Notes: generated by a model from the letters alone, not told the origin. 64,000 nt of DNA from Nyssa sinensis (GCA_008638375.1 CM018031.1:10382062-10446061), one strand, 5' to 3'; positions 23,208 through 34,320 are shown, counted from the stretch's first letter. Numbers and translations: made by a program.

Positions 23208-23545
23208 TATTTGAGAGAGAGAAACAAAGGGAAGAGAGAAGAATTTATTTTTTATTTAAAAAGTATTATTAAAATAGAAGGATAAAGTAATAAAAGAACA
23301 AATTCGGTTAACACCGTTTGTCTAACATGACTGACAGGGGGTACAGTGTTATTTCAGAAATGATAGGGGTAGTTTCTGTAATTGTCAGAAATCATAAGGG
23401 AGGTAAGTGTAATTATCTCTTATATCTATTAAATATTGGGAGTTGCAAAGGTTGAGATTGATGGATTTGTGTTCCAATTTGGAGTAGTAGTTGCCGTAAG
23501 GAGCAAGTTTTATGAATCTTTTCTTGAGATGTAGGTCTTGAGCAA

Positions 23546-23697
23546 GCTCTGATACCATGAAAAAACTGGGAGAATCAAATATAATCAATGGTGAACTTGT
23601 TCACCATTGATACAGAGAGATAGAGAGAGTTGGAGGGGAAGAACAATCCAGAGATTTTAGAGGGAAAAAATCTACTTCTTTTATTCATTACTTCTTG
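23546..23697 (-). mobile_element. Copia LTR end plus primer-binding site, first copy
   Basis: The minus strand reads CCCAGTTTTTTCA then TGGTATCAGAGC (plus-strand 23546-23557). TGGTATCAGAGC pairs with the 3' end of initiator tRNA-Met and is the usual PBS of plant Copia elements, placed directly after the CA end of the LTR. It lies in unit 1 of the tandem duplication. Confidence 0.65.
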
Positions 23698-24303
23698 CTT
23701 CTTTTCTTGCTACACCCGGAACACTGTACTTAGGGTTCCAAACCTCTAGTGAGTGACTATAAACGATTATGTCATCGAGATTTTTCACTACAAACTGGTC
23801 AAGGTAAGGGTTTAAAGAGAGGAGTGATGCGAATGGAAAGTGGTGGTAGAGTTGTGATGGCCGGATAATGGCAACGATGGTCGCTGATTGTGGTCGTGGG
23901 TAGAGAAACTGAGAGACAGAAAGGAAATGTAGTGGGCTGCATAGAGAGAGAGAGAGAGAGAGTGCTATTTGAGAGAGAGAAACAAAGGGAAGAGAGAAGA
24001 ATTTATTTTTTATTTAAAAAGTATTATTAAAATAGAAGGGTAAAGTAATAAAAGAACAAATTCTGTTAACACCGTTTGTCTGACATGACTAACAGGGGGT
24101 ACAATGTTATTTCAGAAATGATAGGGGTAGTTTCTGTAATTGTCAGAAACCATAAGGGAGGTAAGTGTAATTATCTCTTATATCTATTAAATATTGGGAG
24201 TTGCAGAGGTTGAGATTGATGGATTTGTGTTCCAATTTGGAGTAGTAGTTGCCACAAGGAGCAAGTTTTATGAATCTTTTCTTGAGATATAGGTCTTGAG
24301 CAA

Positions 24304-24480
24304 GCTCTGATACCATGAAAAAACTGGGAGAATCAAATATAATCAATGGTGAACTTGTTCACCATTGATATAGAGAGATAGAGAGAGTTGGAGGGGAAGA
24401 ACAGTCTAGAGATTTTAGAGGGAAAAAATCTACTTCTTTTATTCATTACTTCTTGCTTGACACTTTACATTAGTTTATCA

Positions 24481-24515
<35 letters not shown>

Positions 24516-24626
24516 CCAGGAACAGAATCTGATTTGTTACAGTATGTTACAGGTTGTTGCTGCAGTCAGTTAGATTCAGTCGGAGTTGGTTGTGCTGTTG
24601 CTTTGCTGAGAGTAGGATTAGTTAAC
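24304..24626 (-). mobile_element. Copia LTR (about 311 bp) and primer-binding site, second copy
   Basis: The PBS complement is at 24304-24315 (minus TGGTATCAGAGC). Before it on the minus strand is an LTR-like piece with a poly-A signal context (AGTAATGAATAAAAGAAG), and a TGTTAACTAATCC start at 24626, giving TG...CA ends. A (TA)n tract (24484-24511) sits where the TATA region would be. No Copia coding sequence follows. The 5' limit is tentative because no target duplication was found. Confidence 0.5.
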
Positions 24627-24710
24627 ATAGACTAACTATTACTTAATAACTTTAAACAACGTATTGAGAAGTCTTCATCATAAAATAAGTTAAATGTTAA
24701 ATCAAGCAAG

Positions 24711-24870
24711 TCAGTTGCTTACTTTGTAGCATTTAAAGACCACGCATTTAAAGACCACGCATGCCTTGATCTTCTCTCAGTCACGCAGTTAAATCAGTTG
24801 CTTACTTTCTAGCATTTAAAGACCACGCATGCCTTGATCTTCTCTCAATGAGGACTTCGTCGTGCATGGA
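24711..24870 (+). repeat. 83-bp tandem duplication
   Basis: TCAGTTGCTTACTTT followed by AGCATTTAAAGACCACGCAT and GCCTTGATCTTCTCTCA occurs at 24711 and again at 24794. The first unit also has an internal doubling of CATTTAAAGACCACG. Confidence 0.85.
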
Positions 24871-25339
24871 CCTTAAAAAAAAAAATCTGTGAGAAAGATA
24901 GTATGGAAAAATTCATTTAAATTAATTTTAAAATATGTGATATAAATAATTTTATATTAATATTTTTTTACTTATTGAAAAATAAATAATTTATAGAAGA
25001 TGAAGAATGTACAAATAAACAAGGGGCACACCCCCACCAAACCAGTCATGTCAGATCTTCGGTCTCCATTTACCTGTTTTTTTTTATATAAAAGCAGTTG
25101 GAGCTTTCACCAGACCAACATGTTCATATTTTTAGTAACGGAAACTTACTTGAGGATATACTTCAATTATTGATGTGTTAAGGATATATAAATATATATA
25201 GCAGGTCATCAACTGCATGCAAAAAAATTGAAAAAATAGTAAATTATTTTACAGTATAAGAATACAGTAATGAAAACATAAATAACAACACTTACAAGAT
25301 TGTAGAAACGACGTTGCTTTTTATTTAAACTAAAACTAA
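24871..25339. other. Gene-free stretch
   Basis: AT-rich DNA. The only notable segment is 25020-25140, which contains ATATAAAAGCAGTTGG; this could be a TATA box but has no gene behind it. Confidence 0.45.
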
Positions 25340-26250
25340 ACGCAATCGCTAAACGACAAAGTTGGATTTAATTATCCTGGTAACTAAACGATAGCGTTTT
25401 GTACTATTTCTAACAGTGACAAAAATAACAGTATTTTGAAAAAATATTTAAATAATTTTTTTCTAAAAAGATATATACATAGTAGGTCAAGACCCAAACC
25501 CAAACCTAACCCGGCTCGGCTCGGTGCAGGGCGGAGCGAGCGGCGTGTGGTGAACCAAGCATGTGGAGTCCACAACATTAGATTTAATTATCATGATAAC
25601 TAAACAACAGCATTTTCGACTGTTTTGAAAAAATATTTAAATAATTTTTTTCCAAAAAGATATATATATAGTAGGCCAAGGCCCAAAATCAAATTAGACC
25701 TTGTTCGGTGCGGGGATGCATATGGTGAACCAAGCATGTACTAGATCCGTCCTGATTCGGTGTGGGGCGGGTGGCGCGCAGCGTGTGATGAACCAAGCAT
25801 GTAAAGTCCACAACGTTGGATTTAATTATCATGATAACTAAACGACAGCGTTTTAGACTTTTTGAAAAAATATTTAAATAATTTTTTTCAAAAAGATATA
25901 TAGGCGCGCGGCGTGTAGTGAACCAAGCATGTGGAGATTGTTTTGAAAAAAATATTTAAATAAATTTTTTTCTAAAAAGATATATATACAATAGGTCAAA
26001 GCCCAAACCCAAACCAAACCCAGTTCGGTGTGCAACGTGTGGTGAACCAAGCATGTGGAGTTCACAGCGTTGGATTTAATTATCATGATAACTAAACGAC
26101 AGCATTTTGGACTGTTTTGAAAAAATATTTAAATAATTTTTTTAAAAAAAGATATATATATATATATATATATAGTAGGTCAAGGCCCAAACCCAAACCC
26201 AGTTCAGTACAGGGATGCGTGTGGTGAACCAAGCATGTGCTAGGACCTCC
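25340..26250 (+). repeat. Complex tandem array, about five units
   Basis: Repeating order: TTTAATTATCATGATAACTA, AACGACAGCGTTTT, TGAAAAAATATTTAAATAAT, AAAAAGATATATA, GTAGGTCAAGGCCCAAACCC, then a GC-rich CGGCTCGGTGCAGGG-like piece and GTGAACCAAGCATGTGGAG. GTGAACCAAGCATGT occurs six times (near 25550, 25721, 25787, 25918, 26041, 26223). Unit length varies from about 70 to 235 bp because units are truncated. It lies about 1.2 kb upstream of SWEET copy 2. Class unknown; the three frames it opens are not conserved coding. Confidence 0.8.
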
Positions 26251-26665
26251 CTCTTCCACAAAACTTGGATGCCCTCTTAGGATCCAAACTTTCCTTCAAA
26301 GTAATTGTATATATACTTTTTAAAAGCCTTGTACCCATCATATATAGGACACAAGTTTCAAACTTTTGTAACCATTTTCAACTGGTGATGTTTGGAAGAA
26401 ATTTCTCATTCACTCCTTAATAGTTTTGAACAACCCAATATATGATCTTAATCTCCTCATGGAAGAGAACATATTTCCATATGAACCCACCAAAATTAAT
26501 GTGTGGAACCTACTTTAATTTTATCTCAAAGATAGTTAATTATTATGCTCAAAAACCTATATTTCCCAACAAACAAGTGCACAAATTCAATAACTTTTTT
26601 AGTTGTACGTAACATTATTCTTTTAGCAATTAACATTACACTTCTAAAACATAGAGACATATCAA
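26251..26665. other. Gene-free stretch upstream of SWEET copy 2
   Basis: AT-rich with no gene or paired repeats recognised. Confidence 0.4.
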
Positions 26666-27188
26666 ATATAGTCGACTTTCTAATAATTAATATTCAATAA
26701 GTTAATAATCTCTAATAATTAATAAATTTTCAAAGACCCAACTTGATTCTATGGTGAATAATTAATAATTTTATTACCTAATAATCAATATTTTATTGAG
26801 AATTTTTTTTATAATATTAATTTTTCAAAGAGATAAAATATTATATATGTGCTTATATATATCCCATTAATGAAATGTCTTAGTAATTACTTACATTTAT
26901 CAATTCAATATAATTGAAGCCAAAAATATTATAAATGAAATAAATTATGACATAAAAAAATATAAGGTCTTTACTTGAAAATGAAATTGTGAGATTTTTA
27001 TGTCTTAAATTGAGTATTATATATATATATATATATATTATATCAAAATATTATTAAAAAGTTACATATAAAGTCTTAATTTTGTATTGAAAATTACTTA
27101 TTGATTAATGAAATATGAGAAAATTTAATAATTAATAAGTTTTTTTATTTTTCAAGTCTATTAATTATAAGAAAGTTATTTAAATACA
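26666..27188. mobile_element. MITE with AGTTGACTATA-type ends, copy 2
   Basis: Left end ATATAGTCGACTTTCTAATA then ATTAAT; right end, read inward, ATTTAAATAACTTTCTTATA then ATTAAT. The interior aligns by eye with 5929-6371, including ATTATGACATAAAAAAATAT. It ends roughly 280 bp before the start codon of SWEET copy 2. Confidence 0.62.
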
Positions 27189-27309
27189 ATATAAAAAACA
27201 TTGCACGCGGTTGTTCTAGTACAAAAATTTTCAAAATTTTAATGGAATCTTATATGCATAATGTCACACCATTTGTTATTTTATTAACTCTTTAATAATG
27301 AAAGTTGGT

Positions 27310-27470
27310 GTCCTCGTGCATTTAAAAATTCCATCGAAAAAAATTGATGTTTGTCTTTACCAAAGGGAAGCTCCTCCTTTTGATGGCTATATAAACTTAC
27401 AGGCTTATGAGGAAATATTGCAAAGAGTACTTCTCATAAGCTCTTTGCTGGACCATCAGTTACACTAAGA
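27310..27470 (+). promoter_or_regulatory. SWEET copy 2 core promoter and 5' leader
   Basis: TATA box CTATATAAAC at 27387-27396 inside the same CTTTTGATGG-TATA block as copy 1. The leader contains GAGGAAATATTGCAAAGAGT and ends GTTACACTAAGA before the ATG. It has an extra CTCTTTGCTGGACCATCA stretch, also present in copy 3, that copy 1 lacks. Confidence 0.75.
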
Positions 27471-27673
27471 ATGGCAATAATAAGTGCTTCTCACTTGGCT
27501 CCTGCCTTTGGCATTCTCGGTCCTCTCTCTCTCTCTCTCTCTCTCTAATGTTTTTCACTATTCAATAATCTAAACCTTGTTCTTTAATTTTCAATTAATC
27601 ACAGGCAACATTGTCTCTTTTCTGGTTTTCTTGGCACCACTGTAAGACATCTCTCTCACACATATATTATTAC

Positions 27674-27713
<40 letters not shown>

Positions 27714-29747
27714 ATAGACTAATGATGTCTACTTAGAAACTAATTCCTATATATATTAATTTGTTTCAGGCCAACTTTCTATAAGATATATAAGAGAAAA
27801 TCAACAGAAGGATTTCAATCAATACCGTACTCCGTTGCACTCTTCAGTGCCATGTTAACATTCTACTATGCTTTTCTCAAGACAAATGCGATTTTGCTCA
27901 TTACAATCAACAGTATAGGAATTGTAATAGAAAGCATATATATCGTATTGTTCATGATATATGCAACAAAGAAGGCCAAGGTAAAGCATGCAGTTGTCCC
28001 TCTCACTTAATTTTCCGTTGAAATTCAATTGCAATTAAGGTTACTTTGTTCAAATAATATATAATTTGTTTGGACATGTATGTGCAGATCTATACGACGA
28101 AGCTGCTTGTTTTTTTTAATGTAGGAGCATATGGATTTCTCATGCTTTTCACAATGTTATTCTCACATGGGCATCAGCGATATGAAATTGTTGGATGGAT
28201 TTGCGCTACCTTTTCTGTCTGCGTTTTCGCTGCCCCTCTCGGCATTATGGTACAGTTACACTAACATTGTAAAAAAGTGACTGAATTTATTTACCTACTG
28301 ACAAGGTTATCATACTAAACTTTAGACAGTGAAATGTCACTGACTTAATGAAATAAATATATACTCAATTTTAAATTGTAAAATTTCTTTGTTTTTAATC
28401 AAATCAGATTCAATTTATTTCATTTTCAAAAGAAACAACGAAATTTCATTGCTTTGCTTTTAAACAAACTGGTTCCATTTTAATCCACTTTCACAAAAAC
28501 AACGAAATTCTACTGTTTTAATCAAACTAGTTTAAATTCAGTTCATGTGTAAAGAAATAGTGAAATTTCATTATTTAAACCAGTTTTTTTTTAGTTTAGT
28601 TCCAATTTCACCGAAACAATGAAATTTTATTACTTTGAATCAAACTCGTTCAATTAGTCAACTTTCACAATAAAATTTCATTGTCTAGTAAAAATAGTGA
28701 AATTTCACTATTTCCTTGAATTGTCCAACTTTGTAACTTCATGCCAATCACAAAGTGTTAAAAGAAAGACAATCAAGACGTGACTAAAAAATTATAGTAC
28801 ACAGTTTTATCCATTACGTTCACCAATATAATCAAAATTATAGTGTCTAAGAAAAACAATGTCACCAAATGTGAACTTGAACTCAAAAAATAAATTGACC
28901 AACAAGGCCTACATTAAAAAAAAAATAAAAAATGAGTGTGTCCTCACGCCCAATTAAGTCCAAAAATTGAACTCACGACTTTTAAAATTACATTTGACAC
29001 ATCAATAGATTAACAAAATTAGGTGAGTAATCCAGTATAGCAAACATTTTTCAATTTTATACATACGAGTTATGCTTAAAATATAACGAATTTTTTCTTC
29101 TCACTACTTAGACATAAGGTGATGTATTCACTATATAATAAATGCATGTGGGTTCTAGAACGCTGCATCTAGATGTGTGAAAATAAGGCGAGAAAATCCG
29201 TTATGTTTAACGTTTTCCTATATATATATATATATATCCATCTATATTGAAAGAAGTTCACTTGAATTGTATGACTCTTGAATATCACTGTTTGTTTTTA
29301 TTTCTGCAGAGACTTGTTATAAAAACAAAGAGAGTAAAATACATGCCATTCCCTTTGTCGTTCTTCCTCACACTCAGTGCTATTATGTGGTTCTTCTATG
29401 GCTTTTTGACGAAGGATTACTTCATTGCAGTAAGTGTCTAAGTCCCAAGAATGATCCATTCACAACATGAAATACTTTAATTATTTTGTAATATTATTTT
29501 CTTGTTTAATTAGACACCAAACATCTTGGGGTTTTTATTTGGAATTGCACAAATGTTGTTGTACTTCATCTACAAGAACAAAAACAAAGAAGCTGGGCTA
29601 CACGAATCATCAAGAGTTGTAGACTTGATCACCACATTGGAAATGCAAGAGAATTTCGAGACAGAACTGGATCAAAAAGAAGATGACATTCTAGCCACTG
29701 AAGATGCCAACAACAAACCCATTCAGCCAAGCGAAACCAACGTATGA
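27471..29747 (+). CDS. SWEET: Clade III SWEET sugar transporter, copy 2 (six exons, 270 aa)
   Basis: Exons 27471-27519, 27605-27641, 27770-27980, 28088-28249, 29310-29429 and 29514-29747 give 813 nt in frame with the same phases as copy 1. All seven membrane segments and the family marks remain: [16 protein letters not shown], Asn76, a Trp at the 180 position, Asn196 in TPNILGF. Differences from copy 1 include Pro at residue 11, an Arg in YKRKS, Ser in IPYSVALF, Arg in [10 protein letters not shown], and Tyr in HQRYEIVG. Residue 59 is again Thr. Exon 1 ends CG|GTCCTC, a weaker donor than copy 1's GTACTC. Intron 4 is only 1060 bp because about 0.9 kb present in copies 1 and 3 is missing. The reading frame is intact, so the gene looks functional; substrate is inferred from family only. 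Confidence 0.93.
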
Positions 29748-29752
29748 CATTC

Positions 29753-29784
<32 letters not shown>

Positions 29785-30422
29785 TAACACGTGTTGGTGG
29801 CATCTTAGCTTGAGACTTGTTATTCAATATGAGCAGTGTTTTATAACCTAAATTCACGTGCCTAAATTTTTTGAAAAGCATTCCAAAACAATATAACAAG
29901 TGTAACAAATTAATTGCTTGTGACAATAAAAGAAATCTATCAAGACTACAACAAGCAAGCCTATATATCTTTAAGTTGTATTGGTGCTTGACTAGCGGCA
30001 ACCAGGGGGCACTATAATTTTTTTAGGTAACTCTTTAGAGCATTTCATCCCCAAGCTATACACAATTCTTTAACGTACGAAAATATAGTTGATAACATAT
30101 ATTCATAAAATCATAAAACAGATACAAAATCATAAGTAAAGTTATAATATAAAAAAAAAAAAAAAAAAACAGATAATACCATATTGGGGAGTACTAGCCA
30201 TTACCACAAAAACTTCCCTAAAATGTTCTTTTTTGGATTAACTTTTTTAAAAAACATGATAAATCAGGTGTGAAATCATACTAGATATTTTCCTTAAAAA
30301 TACATGAGAAATCAGGTGTGAAACCATACTGAGAACATAAAATGAACTGTGAGAAAGTTTCACATACACATGGCAACCATGCAATTATTAGGGAGAAGAA
30401 TCATTGTGGTAAATTAGGCACA
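29748..30422 (+). other. 3' flank of SWEET copy 2
   Basis: Short TA/CA microsatellite (29752-29784), then CACGTG at 29788-29793 and the shared GACTTGTTATTCAATA word. From about 29840 the flank differs from copy 1 until 31000. 30270-30340 has a small tandem repeat (GAAATCAGGTGTGAAA twice). No gene. Confidence 0.55.
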
Positions 30423-30730
30423 ATTTTGTAGGCTGTCTTTAGAATACAAAGGATGCATTCGACTTTTGACATACTTACAGAATTTGTGAATCATATTTTA
30501 ATGTGACAGATCTTCATTAGTTCGAAAAAATTATACTTAAGATCGATGAATAACAACTCCAATTTTGTTGGTTGTCTTTAGAATACAAATGATGTATTTG
30601 ATTTCCGACACACTTACAAAATTTGTGAATCATATTCTGATATGATAAATTTTTATTGATCTTCGAATACACTGTATCCAGAATCAATAAATAACAACTC
30701 TAATTTTGTAGGTTGTTTTTAAAATATAAA
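30423..30730 (+). repeat. Two to three ~140-bp tandem units
   Basis: AATTTTGTAGGCTGTCTTTA, AATTTGTGAATCATATT, and ATGAATAACAACTCC (or its variant ATAAATAACAACTCT) recur with a period of about 138-141 bp starting near 30423, 30561 and 30702. No coding pattern. Confidence 0.75.
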
Positions 30731-30999
30731 GACCCCACTGATGCATGCATTTGACTTTTGGCTAGAAAAGGACAAATTTATATGGATTGGATTGAATGTA
30801 ATACAAATTAAGTGCTTGACTTGCCATTGAACGAATTGCTTGATTGAGTGATATGGAAAGAATGTTAAAATATCATTTTATGGAGGAGGGGGTGAGGCTG
30901 CTGCCATTTTGTTGGTGAGATGGGAGAGAATGTATTATTAAATTGGGATGAAGAAGAATAATTCAGTTATTATATATATATATATATATATATAAAAAG
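30731..30999. other. Gene-free stretch
   Basis: No gene. A GGAGGAGGGGGTGAGGCTG segment and a (TA)n tract (30972-30994) are the only features. Confidence 0.4.
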
Positions 31000-32160
31000 T
31001 CACCACGTTATCACCATTAGATTTAAGTCTCAATCAATTTAAAAAGTGAGAAAATTTTTAGTGTTAAAATTTTTTTCCTTCAATCTTAGCTTCTACATAT
31101 TTATTTTGAGACAACTTTCAAAAATTAACTCTTTAAAATTTTGAGGACGATAGCTTTTTTAATTGGATAATTTTTTTGTTTCGTTGATATTATGTTTGAT
31201 AAATCAATATCTTTTTTCAACAGTCTAACTGGTATTTTACAGACTGTAATTAACATTATAATGTAAAAAATAAATTTAGTGATACTAATCCGTTTGGATA
31301 TGTATTCAGAAATTTTTTTGTAAAATTATTTTAGAGTTGGTTTCTGAAAAGTGTATTTTAATTTTTAAAATGTTTGAAAATGCATTTGAATGTAATTTTC
31401 TAATAAAGTAAAAAATGTGAGAATGTGTTTGGTTTAATACATACTTTTCACAATATCTATAATTTTAAATATTTTTATTTTTCTTTAAGAAATCTTTTAT
31501 TTGTTTAAAAAATAAATAAGTACTTTCCACAATATCTATAATTTTAAATATTTTTTTATTTTTCTTTAAGACATCTTTTATTTGTCAAAAAACTATTTTG
31601 AATACGTACTTTCCAAAATATCTATAATTTTAAATATTTTTTTCTTTAAGAAATCTTTTATTTGTTTAAAAAATATTTTTTAATATGTATTAAAAAATAT
31701 TTTTAAATTAGTTTTAAGACGTAATTTTTACAATATCTATAATTTTAAATATTTTTATTTTTCTTTAAAAAATATTTTTATTTTTATGTGATTTCTTTTT
31801 TAGTGTGGAATTTGTGCCTATGTTTTTATTTTTTTAAAACTATAAAAATTGTTTTTATGATTGTTTTTAAGAAAACTATACGAGACAAATAAGTTTCTCA
31901 AATTTTTTTTGTTTTTGAAAATGAAAAAAATTAATTTTGTAAAATAGAAACAAACGCATGAATTTTGATGCGATTGTCAAAAAAAATTTGAAAATTGCGT
32001 CAGACTCGTGAATTTACATAAATTCTCATATCTTAGTGATAGGATCGTGGTGAGATAGTATCAAACTTTTTTTTTTTTTTTTCACAACATGATCCTTCTA
32101 GTTAAAAATCAAATTCTGACATAAGAAATATTTTAAATAAAAATATTATTATAACATTAT
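31000..32160 (+). repeat. Duplicated 3' flank of SWEET copy 2, interrupted by an insertion
   Basis: 31120-31285 matches 12760-12920 after copy 1 (AATTTTGAGGACGATAGC, TTTTTCAACAGTCTAACT, ATTAACATTATAATGT). 31975-32160 matches 12935-13110 (TTTGAAAATTGCGTCAGACT, ATCTTAGTGATAG, TTCACAACATGATCC). Between them, about 31288-31970, is unmatched DNA beginning CCGTTTGGATATG and ending ACAAACGCATG. This looks like an inserted element, though its ends are not clean inverted repeats. Confidence 0.6.
31438..31770 (+). repeat. ~86-bp tandem repeat, about four copies
   Basis: CAATATCTATAATTTTAAAT followed by ATTTTTATTTTTCTTTAA and AAATCTTTTATTTGT recurs four times. It lies wholly inside the unmatched insertion in the SWEET copy 2 flank. 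Confidence 0.8.
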
Positions 32161-32309
32161 TTATACTATATGTCATATTCATATTATCTCACCAGTGATT
32201 TTTTTGCCCTTTTCATCACGTGCGGGTTCCTTTGTTCTCTTGCGACACATTTCCCCTTTTTATAAAATGGGTCCAACATCCATATTGCGATTGATATACA
32301 TATATATAT

Positions 32310-32368
32310 ATATATATAATATGTGTGTGTGATCGTGAGAGAGAGAGAGACTTCACACACACATCTTG

Positions 32369-32399
<31 letters not shown>

Positions 32400-32525
32400 A
32401 ATATGTGTGTGTGATAGTAAGAGAGAGAAACTTCACACACACATCTTGTATATATACATACATATATATATATATATATATATGTTTGAGAGTGAGAGGG
32501 AGAGAGAGAAAGAGAGACTTTACAC
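32310..32525 (+). repeat. Three ~82-bp compound microsatellite units
   Basis: Each unit contains GTGTGTGTGATCGTGAGAGA (or a variant), ACTTCACACACACATCTTG and a (TA)n tract, starting near 32319, 32402 and 32480. Open frames on both strands here are repeat translations. Confidence 0.85.
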
Positions 32526-34120
32526 ACATCTTGAATGATCATGACATGCACATTGATATTTGAAGAAAATAAATGAAATAACAATTAGGTTGAATTCGGT
32601 TATCTCTTGTAATTCGGGTTCGCAGAAGTGGAAGCGGAAAGAATCAACTTGTGTTACGAGTTTCTCTGTCATGTTGTCAATATAGAAATATTTCTCATCA
32701 ATAAGATGGTTACAAAATCGAGTCATCTATGTATTTTCACAATCCAAGTTTAGAAGTCTTGCGATGATAATCTTGGAAGAATCTCAAGGAGAAAAATAGA
32801 GAAAGGATCCAAGAGAATTGACGGATAACCAAAAATCTTCCCACATCCATCGCGTAACATGGTATATATCTGCGTTGGTTGAAATTCGAAACCAACCAGA
32901 TAATGATAAGAATTTTAATCTTATCACAATTCTCATTCAAATCTTGTGAATGCCCAAACGGTAATAGGTTCAAGTCAAACCTGTCCCAATATCCAACATC
33001 TCCTACTCATCCACGTAGGGTGAGTACTAAGTTCTCTACATCGCCTTCCATACATAAGAAATAGATCGTGCGACCAGACGAGAAAGAGCGGGGTAGGAGT
33101 ACTATATCAAGCTACTATCACACCAACATAGTACCTCATTACAAACAAACAAATGATCTCGTCTATGCCCCAGACTATTCCATTACACCAGATTCAACAT
33201 TACTTATCTTTCACGAGAACTAATTTCAGTGTGATACTTGAATCCTCCAATCTGTATTGTACTCATGATCACATCGATAAACACATAAACCAACAGATTA
33301 CCTGGTCAATGAGTCACAACACAATAGTGTATTATGGAACCATTTTCCCTAGCTACTCATGTTAATCCAATTAAACTCAACTGTTTTCCTAGACATGCTC
33401 CGCCAGACCCCATCAATCATACTTATTTAGCAACATACTAATGTAGCAACATCAAGCTCCATTTTCATAACATAGTCCTAGGTAACAAAGGACACAGTGA
33501 AACTCAAAGTGATTCTCAGAGCTCACACAGTGACGAAGTAGGGATACATTCAATCACTCTCTTTATTAAAGGTTATGTCAATAGCACATACAATACATAA
33601 TGTATGCTATAACGGAGCTCTCATTCAATTGGGTATGTCAATCTCAATCTCATAAAAATAAGAATATACGTCATCTTAGTCTAGTCGCTATCTAGCGCCC
33701 GTTGCTATCTCAGCAACCCTCGTCACTATTTCAGCGCCTAACCCAAACATTCCATAAATGGTATGACTTTCCTTCAATCTCACAAAGACAATAAGAAAAG
33801 ATTTTACACTTACTTCTACACAACTAAGGATCCATTAGTTGAGCTTTTACCACCCTCGCCGAGAGATGGTGTGACTTCCATAGATTCCATTAACCCACAA
33901 AATTGAAATTCGTTAAAGTTTTCTCATTGTGCAACTCAATTTAGTCATTCCTTAACTTGGGATGTTCAATTAAAAATTCAATAGCCCTTTAAATTTTCAA
34001 AAAGAATATTTTAAAAAACTAATATTTTTAAAACTTAGAACTAAGTTTTTACAAAAATAATAAATAATGTGAACAAATCACATAAACTCCAAATGGTGAT
34101 AAGCTCTCCAAATTAGGCTT
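32526..34120. other. Gene-free block, probably retroelement-derived
   Basis: Less AT-rich than its surroundings and without an open frame longer than about 80 codons. Minus-strand features (a GGTATATATC TATA-like word near 32862 reading the other way) and the position next to a minus-strand Copia leader suggest LTR or internal retroelement DNA, but no defined ends or coding motif were found. Confidence 0.3.
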
Positions 34121-34320
34121 TTCACCATTCTCAATCTTAAAAAAATTAACTATTAGGACACTTGGTTAAGAATATAGGCCACACAAAACATATTTGCGCC
34201 ATCATTTATGAATTAATTATCATATAGATAATATTGATTCTCATTAATTATGAGACCTAAATACTCAGAAATAATTTCTGATTTTTTCATCTACAACAAC
34301 TCAAAATCTCTATACAATTT

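Larger units (their letters stand above)
21932..23419. mobile_element. Non-autonomous Mutator-like element with ~105-bp TIRs
   Basis: The left end is GGGTAAATTACACCTACCTC; the right end, read inward, is GAGATAATTACACTTACCTC. The match continues for about 105 bp on each side (TTTCTGACAATTACAGAAAC, then TTTCTGAAATAACA). TTATATCTA stands just outside both ends (21923-21931 and 23420-23428), a 9-bp duplication as expected for Mutator-like elements. No transposase is inside; instead there is GC-rich Pro/Ser/Thr-type DNA (22140-22300), a Gypsy RT fragment, and a GA/GT microsatellite. A second right TIR at 24070-24177 comes from a later tandem duplication. Confidence 0.82.
22915..24454 (+). repeat. 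0.77-kb tandem duplication spanning the right end of the Mutator-like element
   Basis: Unit 1 is 22915-23696 (782 bp) and unit 2 is 23697-24454 (758 bp); they are almost identical and both begin with GCTTCTTTTCTTGCTACACC. The 24-bp length difference lies in the GA/GT microsatellite near 23160-23207 versus 23943-23965. Each unit holds the inner right part of the element, its right TIR, the target-site word and a Copia PBS/LTR end. The repeat junctions share GCTT, suggesting microhomology or slippage. The 67-residue minus-strand open frames at 23385 and 24143 are by-products. Confidence 0.85.

Noticed and set aside
23385..24346. Two near-identical 67-codon minus-strand open frames
   Set aside because: They run through the Copia primer-binding site and LTR end and are twin by-products of the tandem duplication, not a gene pair.
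32216..32584. 122-codon minus-strand open frame
   Set aside because: It comes from the threefold compound microsatellite unit; both strands are open for the same reason.
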